From contig JBKJQB010000024.1 in assembly GCA_046594105.1 (NCBI GenBank), positions 1 through 63,568 of the forward strand: a stretch of DNA of 63,568 nt, given 5' to 3'. The position numbers and the translations under genes are program-made. The notes below the pieces were generated by a model, which did no database searches, had not been told where the DNA came from, and worked only from the letters and a program-made list of their open reading frames with translations. The stretch is from JBDSGC01 sp046594105 (GTDB lineage: Bacteria > Acidobacteriota > Thermoanaerobaculia > Gp7-AA8). Positions within the stretch are counted from its first letter, which is position 1. Each line of letters begins with the position of its first letter. Positions 43,202 to 51,914 of this stretch are shown here, one piece after another.

Positions 43202-43977
43202 GCGCGCTGGCCGGCCGGAGTGGTGTTGAAGATCTCGACGAAGCGTCGCCAGACTCTCGCTCGATCGAGATCTGTGCACACCTTCACCGGTCTCGTACCG
43301 GCATGGAACTCAAGGAATGTGTTGCGTCGCATCGTCGCCGTGGTGTGCTCGAAGGTGAAGCCGCTTTCCCCCAGAACGTACATTGCCGCAGCGAGGTCGT
43401 AAACCGGGAAGCGGGCTGTCATGCGCACACGGCGGAGGTGGGTGAACCATCGCTCTGAGCCGGAGCGAAGGAACCTTCCAGCCACGCCCTCGAGCATGGC
43501 GACGTCTTCGGCGGTGACCCACAGTTGACGGGCAACGTTGAGGGGAAACAGGGTCAGCGGAAGATCGGATTGAAACAGCGCGCGCGCTGCCGGTCGATCG
43601 TGCGTCAGGTTGAATTCGAAAGGCCAGATGGGCGGCCAGCGTCCGCCTGAGTTCGAGTTTCCACCGACCACGATCACTTCCGAAGCCTGACGGGCCCCGA
43701 TCAGATTGGTGCAAGGCCCGAGGGCAAGGATCCGTCCGGAAAAACTGCGCAGAGCCTCGCGTGATTCAGGTGCGGGGACGACCGCGCCGTCCCATCGCAG
43801 AACCGACGCCAGCTGGCGGTGGTTCTCCAGCGCCCTGGTTTCGGTGGTGTTGCCGGCGCACGGAGAAAGCGCGCGAATGGAAGCGCCGCTGCGAATCATC
43901 GCGGCAATGGCGTAGGCGTCATCGACATCGCCACTGGCGGAGCCGAGCGCGTTGTCGCTGTCGATCCAAAGTTCCAT
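43189..43977 (-). CDS. Nucleoside hydrolase family protein (IUNH)
   Basis: 262-aa protein of the inosine/uridine-preferring nucleoside hydrolase fold, which splits nucleosides to base and ribose. The N-terminus LWIDSDNALGSASGDVDDAYA carries the Asp cluster that binds calcium, slightly stretched compared with the usual DTDPGxDDA. GPCTNLI and the later PFEFNLTHDRPAARALF match the family's middle motifs. The C-terminal YDLAAAMYVL supplies the last Asp. The stretched Asp motif leaves substrate open. Confidence 0.83.
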   Translation of the reverse strand: MELWIDSDNALGSASGDVDDAYAIAAMIRSGASIRALSPCAGNTTETRALENHRQLASVLRWDGAVVPAPESREALRSFSGRILALGPCTNLIGARQASEVIVVGGNSNSGGRWPPIWPFEFNLTHDRPAARALFQSDLPLTLFPLNVARQLWVTAEDVAMLEGVAGRFLRSGSERWFTHLRRVRMTARFPVYDLAAAMYVLGESGFTFEHTTATMRRNTFLEFHAGTRPVKVCTDLDRARVWRRFVEIFNTTPAGQRAMSR

Positions 43978-44020
43978 CGGCAGCGTATCTTCGCATCTGC
44001 TGCTCGAGAGTTGTGCGTTA

Positions 44021-44099
44021 GGAACCTGCGCGGCAGCGCGTCTTGAGCGTGATCCTGGCGGAGCCTTGGGCAACCAACGCCGCCGGCCGTGCCGGCCCT
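44021..44099 (-). repeat. Family-A dispersed repeat, copy A4
   Basis: On the minus strand it starts at the TAG stop of the RraB gene (TAG then GGCCGGCACGGCCGGC) and continues through GGCTCCGCC to GCCGCGCAGGTTCC. Confidence 0.85.
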
Positions 44100-44445
44100 A
44101 GATCGCCGTGCCCCAGCCGTCGAACTCGGCCAGATACTTGACGCACATCCGCACGATGCGCTCCACGAACGTTTCCTCGGTGACGTTGGTGACCGAATCC
44201 ATCCGGATGGCCTGAACGGACCACTTCCCCTCGATCTCTTCGACCGCTACGTGAGTGCTGTCGAAACCGGCATCCTCAAGATCCGTGGCCAGAGCCCGCG
44301 CCTCCGACTCGGAGGACGTGTAGAAGAAAAAGTCGATCGGCCGGATCTCGTCGAGATCCCCTCCGTGCTGCTCGATGGTCTCGACCAGCTTGACGTTCCT
44401 CGCTGCCTGCGTGGCCAGCTCCTCTTCGATGAACGACCCTGCCAT
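44098..44445 (-). CDS. RraB-domain protein (regulator of ribonuclease E inhibitor family)
   Basis: 115-aa acidic protein of the RraB family. It shows NVKLVETIEQHGGDLDEIRP, then FFFYTSSESEARALATDLED and AGFDSTHVAVEE, the core of the domain. In Escherichia coli RraB binds and inhibits RNase E; outside gammaproteobacteria the role is untested. Other members are edited or annotated as general stress proteins. Its neighbour is a 44-aa membrane protein 27 bases upstream on the same strand. Confidence 0.85.
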   Translation of the reverse strand: MAGSFIEEELATQAARNVKLVETIEQHGGDLDEIRPIDFFFYTSSESEARALATDLEDAGFDSTHVAVEEIEGKWSVQAIRMDSVTNVTEETFVERIVRMCVKYLAEFDGWGTAI

Positions 44446-44472
44446 GTTCCTGGTTCCTCTTCCCTCTCAGGC

Positions 44473-44607
44473 TCAGAGAATCATCAGCAATGCCCCGGTG
44501 GAGGCCAGCGCCGCGATTGCGGTCACGCAGCCGAATGGAATGCAGCCGATGCACCCGCCGCCGTGAACCCGTACGCCGGGGCGTTTCGTCGCCCAGAAAA
44601 ACGCCAT
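44473..44607 (-). CDS. 44-aa membrane protein with GGG/Cys motif
   Basis: Short frame MAFFWATKRPGVRVHGGGCI... ending ASTGALLMIL: a basic start, RVHGGGCIGCIPFGCVTAI with three Cys, then one helix. The VxGGGxxG segment echoes the 89-aa protein at 41029, which argues that both are real genes. It lies just upstream of rraB on the same strand. Function unknown. Confidence 0.55.
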   Translation of the reverse strand: MAFFWATKRPGVRVHGGGCIGCIPFGCVTAIAALASTGALLMIL

Positions 44608-44643
44608 CGGTGTCCAGGAACTGCAAGGCTGGCGCCGGAGTGC

Positions 44644-44719
44644 GGCCGGCACGGCCGGCGGCGCTGGTTGCCCAAGGCTCCGCCACGATTACGCTCCAAA
44701 ACGTTCTGCCGCGCAGGCT
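44644..44719 (+). repeat. Family-A dispersed repeat, copy A5
   Basis: Full-length copy (GCCGGCACGGCCGGCGGCGC to GCCGCGCAGGCTCC). Unlike the other six it does not follow a stop codon of a recognisable gene; it lies between the 44-aa gene and the gene ending at 44796. Confidence 0.8.
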
Positions 44720-44795
44720 CCGGCTCCCTCCGTTCGCAGAAGCGCGGGCAACCGGAGTGCCGCAGCGACAAGCTGGCAGAAGATGAAGTGCGGGA

Positions 44796-45302
44796 TCAGA
44801 TTTTCCGGGAGTCGTAGGCCCAATGCAGCAGCGCCTGCCGCTGGCGGCGGCGGCACCCCAGGTCGCCGCGCATGCAGCCGGCCCGCACCTGCGCGATGTG
44901 GCGGGTCATGGCGCGCCACCGTCCGATCTGCCGCTGGTCATCCTCCATCCGGCGCCCCATGTAATAGCGGCAATACCACTGAAACCAGCCGCGCGGGTCG
45001 TCCTGGTGGATCCAGCCTTTCCTCCGCCACTCGGCGAGCGGCTGCGAGGCGTTGACGCCGAAGAAATTCAGCGAAGCATCGTGACGCTCGTGGCACAGCC
45101 GGGCCTTGCGAAACCACGAGGCTGGAAACTCGTCCTGACAATCGGTCAGGTAGCGCCCGCCGAAAACGCCGAGCGCGAGCATCTCCGCGGGGGTGAGCTG
45201 CGGCTGAAACTCCGGGTCGAAATGGCGGCCCACCGGCTCCACCAGGCGATACTCGTAGCCCCGCTGCATGAGGTCATTGACCAGGACGCGTTTCGTTCGC
45301 AT
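44796..45302 (-). CDS. Conserved hypothetical protein rich in Trp/Arg/Tyr
   Basis: 168-aa basic protein. Striking motifs: LGVFGGRYLTDCQDEFPASW, then FFGVNASQPLAEWRRKGWI and DPRGWFQWYCRYYMGRR, followed by DQRQIGRWRAMTRHIAQV. The high density of conserved-looking Trp, Gly and Arg suggests a real conserved domain; I recall similar uncharacterised proteins in bacteria and eukaryotes, but cannot name a family. No signal peptide or helix. Ten bases downstream of the DUF3833 gene, so co-transcribed. Confidence 0.75.
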   Translation of the reverse strand: MRTKRVLVNDLMQRGYEYRLVEPVGRHFDPEFQPQLTPAEMLALGVFGGRYLTDCQDEFPASWFRKARLCHERHDASLNFFGVNASQPLAEWRRKGWIHQDDPRGWFQWYCRYYMGRRMEDDQRQIGRWRAMTRHIAQVRAGCMRGDLGCRRRQRQALLHWAYDSRKI

Positions 45303-45312
45303 AACCCAGAGC

Positions 45313-45885
45313 TCAGCGCTCCGCCGCCACCGAGGGAACCGCGCCGCTTCCGCGGTGGAAGTGCTCGGTGGTCTCGGCGAGGATCACTCCCAGCTTGCTG
45401 ATGATCACGCGGTTGATCATCACCTCGCTCCCCTCCTGCAGGTACATCCAGTGGTTCATGTGGACTCGCGTGAAGGGATTGTGAGGGGTGAGGGCGAGCA
45501 TGTACTCCCAGTGAAAGGTATTTCCGTATGCTTCTCCCGACGCCACGCCTTCGACGTCCGGCGCGGTCGCCTGGTAGTGATGTTCGTCCATTCGCTTGAT
45601 CCGCCAGATCCGCTGCTGTTTCCGGCCGTCTTCGAATGTGAAGTCCTGGGTGATGACCAAGCTGTCACCCTCTCGACGTCCCATCATCTCAGTCCGAAAT
45701 CGGCTCCTGGGATTTCCGCGCCGGGACTCCATCACCCCCCACGAGCGGGTGGGTCCTTCGAAATACTTCTCCGGCTCGAAGCGGGGCGAGGACCGATCGA
45801 AGGCCTGCGGCGCCATGCTCGAACAACCGGCAACGAGAAGGAGAGCGGAGAGAAGGAGAGCGGGGACTCCAGGGCGACGGATCAT
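45313..45885 (-). CDS. DUF3833-family lipoprotein
   Basis: 190-aa lipoprotein: the signal ends LLLVAGC (Cys near 20), then QAFDRSSPRFEPEKYFEGPT, SWGVMESRRGNPRSRFRTEM and TWEY/HWEYML-type segments of DUF3833. Many members are in envelope gene clusters; biochemical role unknown. The start at 45885 gives a proper signal peptide, unlike the longer frame. Confidence 0.85.
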   Translation of the reverse strand: MIRRPGVPALLLSALLLVAGCSSMAPQAFDRSSPRFEPEKYFEGPTRSWGVMESRRGNPRSRFRTEMMGRREGDSLVITQDFTFEDGRKQQRIWRIKRMDEHHYQATAPDVEGVASGEAYGNTFHWEYMLALTPHNPFTRVHMNHWMYLQEGSEVMINRVIISKLGVILAETTEHFHRGSGAVPSVAAER

Positions 45886-45942
45886 CGGCAGACCACTATT
45901 GCCGGGTGCATGCCCGAACCGACTTTCCTGTGGGAAAAGTCT

Positions 45943-45983
45943 GAACACAAAGAAAAGAGCCGGCACGTCGTAGCGCCGGCTCT
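45943..45983 (-). terminator. Rho-independent terminator of the metalloprotease gene
   Basis: On the minus strand AGAGCCGGC pairs with GCCGGCTCT (9 base pairs) around a ten-base loop, followed by TTTTCTTTGT. It starts 22 bases after the protease stop. Confidence 0.85.
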
Positions 45984-46005
45984 CTCTCTCATCGAGCTCC
46001 AGTCT

Positions 46006-48825
46006 TTAAAACCCGTTCAGGTCGAATCCGCCGCATGCGCTTCCTGCCGGCTTCAGGTAGCTGCGCATCTTTCCCGTCAACGTATCGACGACTTTGAGTG
46101 TGTACTCAAAGTCCGTCAAGCCGCCGTAGAAGAGCCAGAAGTGACCGTCCAGCGTCCGCGCGTCGACCATCTTCACAAAGACCTCGAGGTTGTCGGGGTC
46201 TCCGGTCAAGCCGACCAGGTTGTAGAAGCCAAAGGCATTGTCCTTTGACAGCGACACGCCCGGCGCGGTCTTCGAGGTGCGGGGATCGCGCGCGCTCAGC
46301 GTAAGCTGGAAGCGCCCGTTGAGCATGCAGAGCTCCGAGCTGTTCCCCGCGCAGCTTCGGGGACTGACCTGCGTCTGCGTGACCGGTCCAACCGGGCAAT
46401 CATTGCCGGTGGGAAGCTGGCCGCTGCCGGTATCGTAACCGCCCTTCGCGCTGCCTGGATCCTTGTGGTAGGTGCTGAGGCGTCCGGTAAACGTATCGAA
46501 CACCGAGATGGTGTATTCAACATCCGTCAGTCCGCCGAAGAAGACCCAGTACCCGCCGTTGACTGGACCGAGGATCTTGACGAAGACCTCCGGGTTGTCG
46601 GCGTTGCCGGTCAGATCAGGCAGGCTGAAGTACCCAAAGACCGGCGTCTGCACGATGGCCACGCCGCCGGCCGTGCGGCCGGTGCGCTGATCGCGCGCGC
46701 TGAGGGTCACAGTGAAGCGGCTGCCGTTGAGCGCCAGCTGATTGCGCTGGGTCACCGTGATGACGCGCACGGCCACACTGCTCGAGGTCGCGCTGGAGGC
46801 AGTCATGTCGACCCGGTAGCTGCCGACAGCGGCGTAAGCATGGGTCGGGCTCTTCAGCGTCGACGAGCTGCCGTCGCCGAAGGACCACAGCCATGAGGTG
46901 GGGTTGCCGCTGGAACGGTCGCTGAAGCTGACCGCGTCTCCCGGATGAGGCGAGACCAGACTGGTGTCGAATGCCGCAGAGACGGGGGGACCGGCGGGCG
47001 ACGAGCTGGCCACGCTCACACCGTGGGTCACTGACGTGGATGACGACCCGTTGGAGACCGTCAACACGATGTTGTAGCTGCCCGCGGCGTTGTAAACATG
47101 GGTGGGATTAGCGGCCGACGACGACGTGCCATCACCAAAGGTCCAGGAGCGGGCGGTCACGCTGCCCGTGGACTGGTCCACGAAGGCGAAGACCGTCGAA
47201 CCGGCGACGCCGGAGCTGGGGGTCACGACGAACGCTGCGGTCAGAGGGCTGGCCTGCGTTCCCGTGAGCGCCGATGTCACGACGTTGGATGTGGCCGATT
47301 CCCCGCCTGCATTCACAGCAGTGACATAGAACTGATAGTTCACTCCACCGCTTAGACCGCTGATGTTGGCGCCGGTGGTATTCACTCCCAGCGGCGAGCT
47401 GCCCACTCGGGAGAAGGCCCCACCGGCGATGGCCGCATAGATCCAGAAACCAGTTTCGTTACTTGAGTTGTCGGCCCACTGCAGCGTGATGACCGTGGGG
47501 CTCGCCGTCGCCGTCAGACCGGAAGGCGCCGCCGGGGCGGGCGTCGTGGTGGGAGGCGGAGTGCTGGTCGTCCCGCTCGGATAGAGCCAGCGTGCGGCGA
47601 CCTGATCGTCGCCTCTGAGCGACGGCCCCAGGCCGGTGACCTGGAAGTACATCAGCGCCGTGCTGTCCGCGCTGTGACCAAATCCGAGCGTGTGGCCGAA
47701 TTCGTGAGCCACGATCTCCGCCAGCCGGGTGCTGGAGAGTCCATTCGCCGGGCTGACCCCGTCCTGAATGGTGAGGTTCCCCTCGATGATGTTGTAAGCC
47801 TGAAACGTGGTCTGGGGATGGGCGGCATCGACGGCGAATGGCGACGTCCACGCGAGCGGACCGTTCACCCCGTTGAAGCCACCCTGTCCGACCACACCGC
47901 CTGTCGACGGGTTGAAGCTCCCGGCAATCTCGCCGAGGGGATCGCTGAACAGGATCTCGTTGACGCCGTTCCGCCCGCCGAGGCCCGCCGGAGAGCCGCT
48001 TCCTGCTCCGGAGTAGACATAGTCGATCTTTGCCGCACTGTATCCATTCCATGAGCTCATGGCCGTGGAGATCTCGTTGACCCCACCGCCTGTGTATCCC
48101 GTCTGCGTTCCGTAGCTAAACCACTTCGCCGAGCTGCCGTTCTGGAAGGCGAACCAGCGATAGACGGTCCCTTCCTGGATCAGCGTGAAATTGGCATTGA
48201 TCGAATGCCCTCCGCTCTTCGGCATTGCAACCTGCCCTGCCAGCACCGGATTCTCGACCCCATAGTTCACGGCCATCGGCTTGTGTCCAGCCACCCGCGC
48301 GTGAATGAAGGACTCGAAGGCGCCCGCATCGCGCTGCACATTGTTCGACTGGATCGGTTCGAACTGCGCGTCGAGCAGAAGGGTGTCCGCGCCCGCATCA
48401 TCGCGAGTCCAAAGCCGCTGGCCGGCCATGGTGCGTCGCTCCGCAAACTTCCCGACAAACAGATCGATGGTCTGGTAATCGCCGCGAACGGTGGGCGTCA
48501 GGAAGGCGAGCACACGTTCTCCCGCAGCGTAAACCGGGCTGCCAAAAACCTTCGTGATCCGATTCTCGACCTGCCCCCCCACTTCGCGAATGGTGATTTC
48601 AGAGGAAGCCGACCCTTTCAAGGTCTGCTCGACGAGGAGACGCGTTTCGGTCCAGATGCCCCTCTCGCCCTCGATTGGCTGGGACGAGATGACCATCCCC
48701 GCTACGATGACGGGAGACTTGCTCACGAGTTGCTCGTCGGTCGGCAATACGATCGTGGTCGCCGAAGCAGCAACGGCGGCCAGAATCGCAACACAGGTCA
48801 ACCAGTACACTCGGATCGATTTCAT
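46006..48825 (-). CDS. Secreted matrixin-like metalloprotease with FN3, PKD and duplicated C-terminal modules
   Basis: 939-aa exported protein. Signal peptide (WLTCVAILAAVAASA), then an N-terminal beta domain. The zincin domain carries HEFGHTLGFGH near residue 378, a complete HExxHxxGxxH site, followed by a Met-turn candidate ALMYFQ. Then come an FN3-like module (about 435-520), two PKD domains (SWTFGDGTSSSAANPTHVY and LWSFGDGSSSTLKSPTHAY), and two copies of a roughly 100-residue module (LNGSRFTVTLSARDQRTGRT and CMLNGRFQLTLSARDPRTSK). GAGGA precedes the ATG. It probably degrades extracellular protein or matrix. The repeated module is discussed in the findings. Confidence 0.9.
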   Translation of the reverse strand: MKSIRVYWLTCVAILAAVAASATTIVLPTDEQLVSKSPVIVAGMVISSQPIEGERGIWTETRLLVEQTLKGSASSEITIREVGGQVENRITKVFGSPVYAAGERVLAFLTPTVRGDYQTIDLFVGKFAERRTMAGQRLWTRDDAGADTLLLDAQFEPIQSNNVQRDAGAFESFIHARVAGHKPMAVNYGVENPVLAGQVAMPKSGGHSINANFTLIQEGTVYRWFAFQNGSSAKWFSYGTQTGYTGGGVNEISTAMSSWNGYSAAKIDYVYSGAGSGSPAGLGGRNGVNEILFSDPLGEIAGSFNPSTGGVVGQGGFNGVNGPLAWTSPFAVDAAHPQTTFQAYNIIEGNLTIQDGVSPANGLSSTRLAEIVAHEFGHTLGFGHSADSTALMYFQVTGLGPSLRGDDQVAARWLYPSGTTSTPPPTTTPAPAAPSGLTATASPTVITLQWADNSSNETGFWIYAAIAGGAFSRVGSSPLGVNTTGANISGLSGGVNYQFYVTAVNAGGESATSNVVTSALTGTQASPLTAAFVVTPSSGVAGSTVFAFVDQSTGSVTARSWTFGDGTSSSAANPTHVYNAAGSYNIVLTVSNGSSSTSVTHGVSVASSSPAGPPVSAAFDTSLVSPHPGDAVSFSDRSSGNPTSWLWSFGDGSSSTLKSPTHAYAAVGSYRVDMTASSATSSSVAVRVITVTQRNQLALNGSRFTVTLSARDQRTGRTAGGVAIVQTPVFGYFSLPDLTGNADNPEVFVKILGPVNGGYWVFFGGLTDVEYTISVFDTFTGRLSTYHKDPGSAKGGYDTGSGQLPTGNDCPVGPVTQTQVSPRSCAGNSSELCMLNGRFQLTLSARDPRTSKTAPGVSLSKDNAFGFYNLVGLTGDPDNLEVFVKMVDARTLDGHFWLFYGGLTDFEYTLKVVDTLTGKMRSYLKPAGSACGGFDLNGF

Positions 48826-49024
48826 GGGTTCCTCAGGGATGGGCAACATGGACTTCGCCCCTCGTACGCCGGCTGGTGAACGTCGGGGCGGTGCTGGAAA
48901 GCATGGTGGTGATTGTTATTCGCAATCAACCGAGGAGCCGTGGCGGCCATTCCAGGAGTTGCGCCCGGCCCGTGCGCGAAGAGCCATCATGCCCGAAGCG
49001 GGCGAACTGCCGCTGTGCCCCGGA
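48826..49024. other. Promoter/leader region of the metalloprotease gene
   Basis: About 200 bases upstream of the protease gene on the minus strand. TAACAAT (minus strand, 48912-48918) is a possible -10, giving a leader of about 80 bases. No gene seen. Confidence 0.35.
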
Positions 49025-49786
49025 TCACAGCCTCGGGACCAGCGCGATCAACTCCCGCAGATCCTGAATGGTCGCGTCGGGGACGATTTTCAGTCCATGC
49101 TCCACCGGAGGGGCCACCGCGGTTCCCCGCTTCGCCGGCTGGAAGAGGATCGCCTTCATTCCACAGCTCTGGGCGCCATGAACATCCGCGTACGGGTTGT
49201 CGCCGACGAAGGCGATCTCCTCGAACGGCAGGCCGAGGGCGGACCGCAGCGACTCGAAAATCGAGCGTTGCGGCTTGCAGGCGCCGTGTTCGTTCGAGAA
49301 CACCATCGCCTGAATCGAGTCGGCAAGCCCCAGCCCTCCCAGCACGTCGCGGAGAGCGGAACCGGGAGTGCGGCCGGTGTTGCTGATCAGACCGATCTGG
49401 TAACCGTGATCCCTGAGAGCCCTCAGGGTTTCCGCGGCGCCGTCCACCGTCGATGGCGGCAGCTCGACGGCTGCGGTGGCGTAGACCGCTTCGAGCGCAT
49501 CGAGAGCCTCGGGGGCAAAGGTCTGCGGATCCAGCTCCAGCGCTTCGAGAAAGTGCTCGATCTGCACGCGGCAGGCGATGTCCTGATCGCGCGACCAGTA
49601 GAGCTCCTGGCAACGGTGCCAGAGCGCGCGATACGCATGCTCGATCCGCTCGGCGGTCACCGGGAATCCGCGGTCGACGAGCACGCGCTCCATGCGATCG
49701 AGGCGGATCCGCTCTTGTTGACGAGACACATGCGGCGTGTCGGTGATGAGGGTTTCCCATAGGTCGAAGGCGATGGCTTTCAGCAT
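49025..49786 (-). CDS. HAD-superfamily hydrolase
   Basis: 253-aa haloacid-dehalogenase-type phosphatase. Motif I FDLWETLI supplies the nucleophile Asp (the second Asp is Trp, as in some dehalogenase-like members). A helical cap follows, then motif II LISNTGRT, the Lys in EHGACKPQRSIF (motif III) and motif IV FVGDNPYADVHGA. Substrate not predictable. Start at 49786 removes an upstream tail read from the DUF2203 gene. Seven bases separate it from DUF2203. Confidence 0.9.
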   Translation of the reverse strand: MLKAIAFDLWETLITDTPHVSRQQERIRLDRMERVLVDRGFPVTAERIEHAYRALWHRCQELYWSRDQDIACRVQIEHFLEALELDPQTFAPEALDALEAVYATAAVELPPSTVDGAAETLRALRDHGYQIGLISNTGRTPGSALRDVLGGLGLADSIQAMVFSNEHGACKPQRSIFESLRSALGLPFEEIAFVGDNPYADVHGAQSCGMKAILFQPAKRGTAVAPPVEHGLKIVPDATIQDLRELIALVPRL

Positions 49787-49793
49787 GGGAAAA

Positions 49794-50090
49794 TTACTGG
49801 AGCGGAACCCTGGCGCCGAAGCCTTCATCGTAGCCATGGAAGTACTGGAGAGACTCTTCCGGATAGTGCCAGCAGTAGTAGCCGCTGCCATTGTCGAAAT
49901 CGATGAGCCAGAGACCCTTGACCTCGATGCCCATGGCGATGAGTGTTTCCGCCCAGCGGGTGACCAGCCGTTCGTGATCCTCGGTGGCACCGTCGGGAAG
50001 GGCGTCGAGCTCCTCCACGGCCAACTGGGTCAGCTCCTGAACGCTGGGGAGCAATGCCGCTGCCTCTTCATAGGTAAACAGTTTTTTCAC
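49794..50090 (-). CDS. DUF2203 family protein
   Basis: 98-aa protein with the DUF2203 pattern: KKLFTYEEAAALLPSVQEL at the start, then GIEVKGLWLIDFDNGSGYYC and the ending WHYPEESLQYFHGYDEGFGA. The start is GTG (50090), with GGTGGG seven bases upstream. No enzyme activity is known for the family. Forms a two-gene operon with the HAD hydrolase. Confidence 0.87.
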   Translation of the reverse strand: MKKLFTYEEAAALLPSVQELTQLAVEELDALPDGATEDHERLVTRWAETLIAMGIEVKGLWLIDFDNGSGYYCWHYPEESLQYFHGYDEGFGARVPLQ

Positions 50091-50255
50091 TTCGATCCCA
50101 CCTGGCGACTCCTGCGCGGATCCAGGGCGTCCGCTGCGGCCCCAGTGTCTCAAACCTCGAGGCGCATTGCGCATTCTGCATTCGAAAACCATTTGTGCTA
50201 AAACCCTCATGCATTTTCCGAGGGATTCTGCGAGTAGAGGATGGAGGACAAACCG

Positions 50256-50495
50256 ATGTCGGTTGAAGAAAGAGTCAAGGCAATCATCGTCGAGCAACTG
50301 GGCGTCGACGCTGACGAAGTCGCTCCGGATGCATCGTTCGTGGAGGACCTCGGCGCCGATTCCCTCGATACCGTTGAGCTGATCATGGCGTTCGAGGAAG
50401 AATTCGGCGTCGAGATCTCTGACGACGAAGCCGAGAAGATCCGCAAGGTCAAAGACGCTGTCGAGTACATCGACAAGCGCGCCAAAGCGTCCTGA
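50256..50495 (+). CDS. acpP: Acyl carrier protein
   Basis: 79-aa acidic ACP that carries acyl chains on phosphopantetheine in fatty acid synthesis. The attachment Ser lies in EDLGADSLDTVELIMAFEE (DSL motif). Start at 50256 because GGAGGA lies eight bases upstream; the ATG at 50241 would place the ribosome site inside the gene. Followed by fabF after a 113-base gap with a hairpin. Confidence 0.97.
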   Translation: MSVEERVKAIIVEQLGVDADEVAPDASFVEDLGADSLDTVELIMAFEEEFGVEISDDEAEKIRKVKDAVEYIDKRAKAS

Positions 50496-50504
50496 ATCAT
50501 CCCC

Positions 50505-50560
50505 GTGTGGAGACCGGCCAGCGGCGGGCACCGCACCGGCCTTCGGGCCGGCCTCCACAC
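50505..50560 (+). promoter_or_regulatory. Long hairpin between acpP and fabF
   Basis: GTGTGGAGACCGGCC at 50505-50519 and GGCCGGCCTCCACAC at 50546-50560 pair over 14 of 15 positions. No T tract follows, so it is more likely an mRNA-stabilising or attenuating structure that sets the high acpP to fabF ratio than a full terminator. It may also be a dispersed repeat. Confidence 0.55.
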
Positions 50561-50608
50561 CCGCACGGGAATGAGATCGCCGCCGCCCGTGTCCCCTCAC
50601 ACTGAACT

Positions 50609-51853
50609 ATGAAACCGCGCCGCGTCGTCGTTACCGGAATCGGCATGCTGTCTCCGCTGGGAGTCGGAAACGAGCCCACCTGGCAGGGCCTCATCGAGGG
50701 GCGGTCCGGCATCGATCGCATCACCAAGTTCGACGCCTCCGACTACAGCTGCCAGATCGCCGGGGAAGTGCGCGGCTTCGATCCTGAGCAGTGGATGGAA
50801 AAGAAGGAAGTCAAGAAGTCCGATACCTTCATCCACTACGCCATTGCGGCGGCGGAGATGGCGGTCCGGGATGCATCCCTGATCCACGACCAACTAGACG
50901 GCGAGCGCTTCGGAGTGATCATCGGCTCCGGAATCGGCGGCCTTCCCCTCATCGAGGAGATGCACAAGAAACTCCTCGAGCGCGGGCCCAGCCGCATCTC
51001 CCCCTTCTTCATTCCGGGACTGATCGTGAACATGGCCTCCGGTCTGATCTCCATCCGTTATGGATGCAAGGGGCCGAGCTCCGCCCCGGCGACGGCCTGC
51101 GCCACCGGCGCGCACGCCATCGGCGACGCATTCAAGTTGATCCAGCGCGACGCCGCCGACATCATGTTCGCCGGCGGCAGCGAGGCAGTGATCACCCCGC
51201 TGGCGGTGGGAGGCTTCGCCGCCATGCGTGCGCTCTCGACGCGCAACGATGATCCGCAGCATGCATCGCGCCCCTGGGACCTCAACCGCGACGGCTTCGT
51301 CATGGGTGAAGGAGCGGGCATCCTCATTCTCGAGGAGTTGGAGCACGCCAAAAAGCGCGGCGCGACGATTTACTGCGAGATCACCGGTTACGGCATGTCC
51401 AGCGATGCGTACCACATCACCTCCCCGGCCGAGGATGGCAGCGGCATGATGCGGGTGATGCGCCTGGCGCTGCGCGACGCGAACCTGCAGCCGGCGGCCA
51501 TCGACTACATCAATGCGCACGGGACCTCGACCTCCGTCGGCGACAAGACGGAGACCATCGCCATCAAGGGCGTCTTCGGCGAGGACGCAAAGACGGTGGC
51601 CATCAGCTCCACCAAGTCGATGACCGGTCACCTCCTCGGCGCTGCCGGCGGTCTGGAAGCCGCCATCGCCGCCATGACCATCAAGACCGGCATCATCCCC
51701 CCCACCATCAACTACCAGACACCCGATCCGGAATGCGATCTCGACTACGTTCCGAATACCGCGCGCAAGAAGACGATCCGCAACGTGCTGTCGAATTCCT
51801 TCGGCTTCGGAGGAACCAACGCCACGCTGGTTCTGTCCGCGATTCAGGACTGA
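50609..51853 (+). CDS. fabF: 3-oxoacyl-ACP synthase II (FabF)
   Basis: Condensing enzyme that elongates acyl-ACP with malonyl-ACP. The 414-aa protein carries the catalytic triad: Cys in APATACATGAHAIGDA, His in NAHGTSTSVGDKTE and His in KSMTGHLLGAAGG. It starts RRVVVTGIGMLSPLG, and NSFGFGGTNATLV lies near the end. Length is standard. Together with acpP it forms the classic acpP-fabF pair. Confidence 0.97.
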   Translation: MKPRRVVVTGIGMLSPLGVGNEPTWQGLIEGRSGIDRITKFDASDYSCQIAGEVRGFDPEQWMEKKEVKKSDTFIHYAIAAAEMAVRDASLIHDQLDGERFGVIIGSGIGGLPLIEEMHKKLLERGPSRISPFFIPGLIVNMASGLISIRYGCKGPSSAPATACATGAHAIGDAFKLIQRDAADIMFAGGSEAVITPLAVGGFAAMRALSTRNDDPQHASRPWDLNRDGFVMGEGAGILILEELEHAKKRGATIYCEITGYGMSSDAYHITSPAEDGSGMMRVMRLALRDANLQPAAIDYINAHGTSTSVGDKTETIAIKGVFGEDAKTVAISSTKSMTGHLLGAAGGLEAAIAAMTIKTGIIPPTINYQTPDPECDLDYVPNTARKKTIRNVLSNSFGFGGTNATLVLSAIQD

Positions 51854-51914
51854 TCGCCATGCCGGCCGCTCCGCTGCGCGATGAGGCGGATCCGATCCTG
51901 CCGCGCCGACTGCG

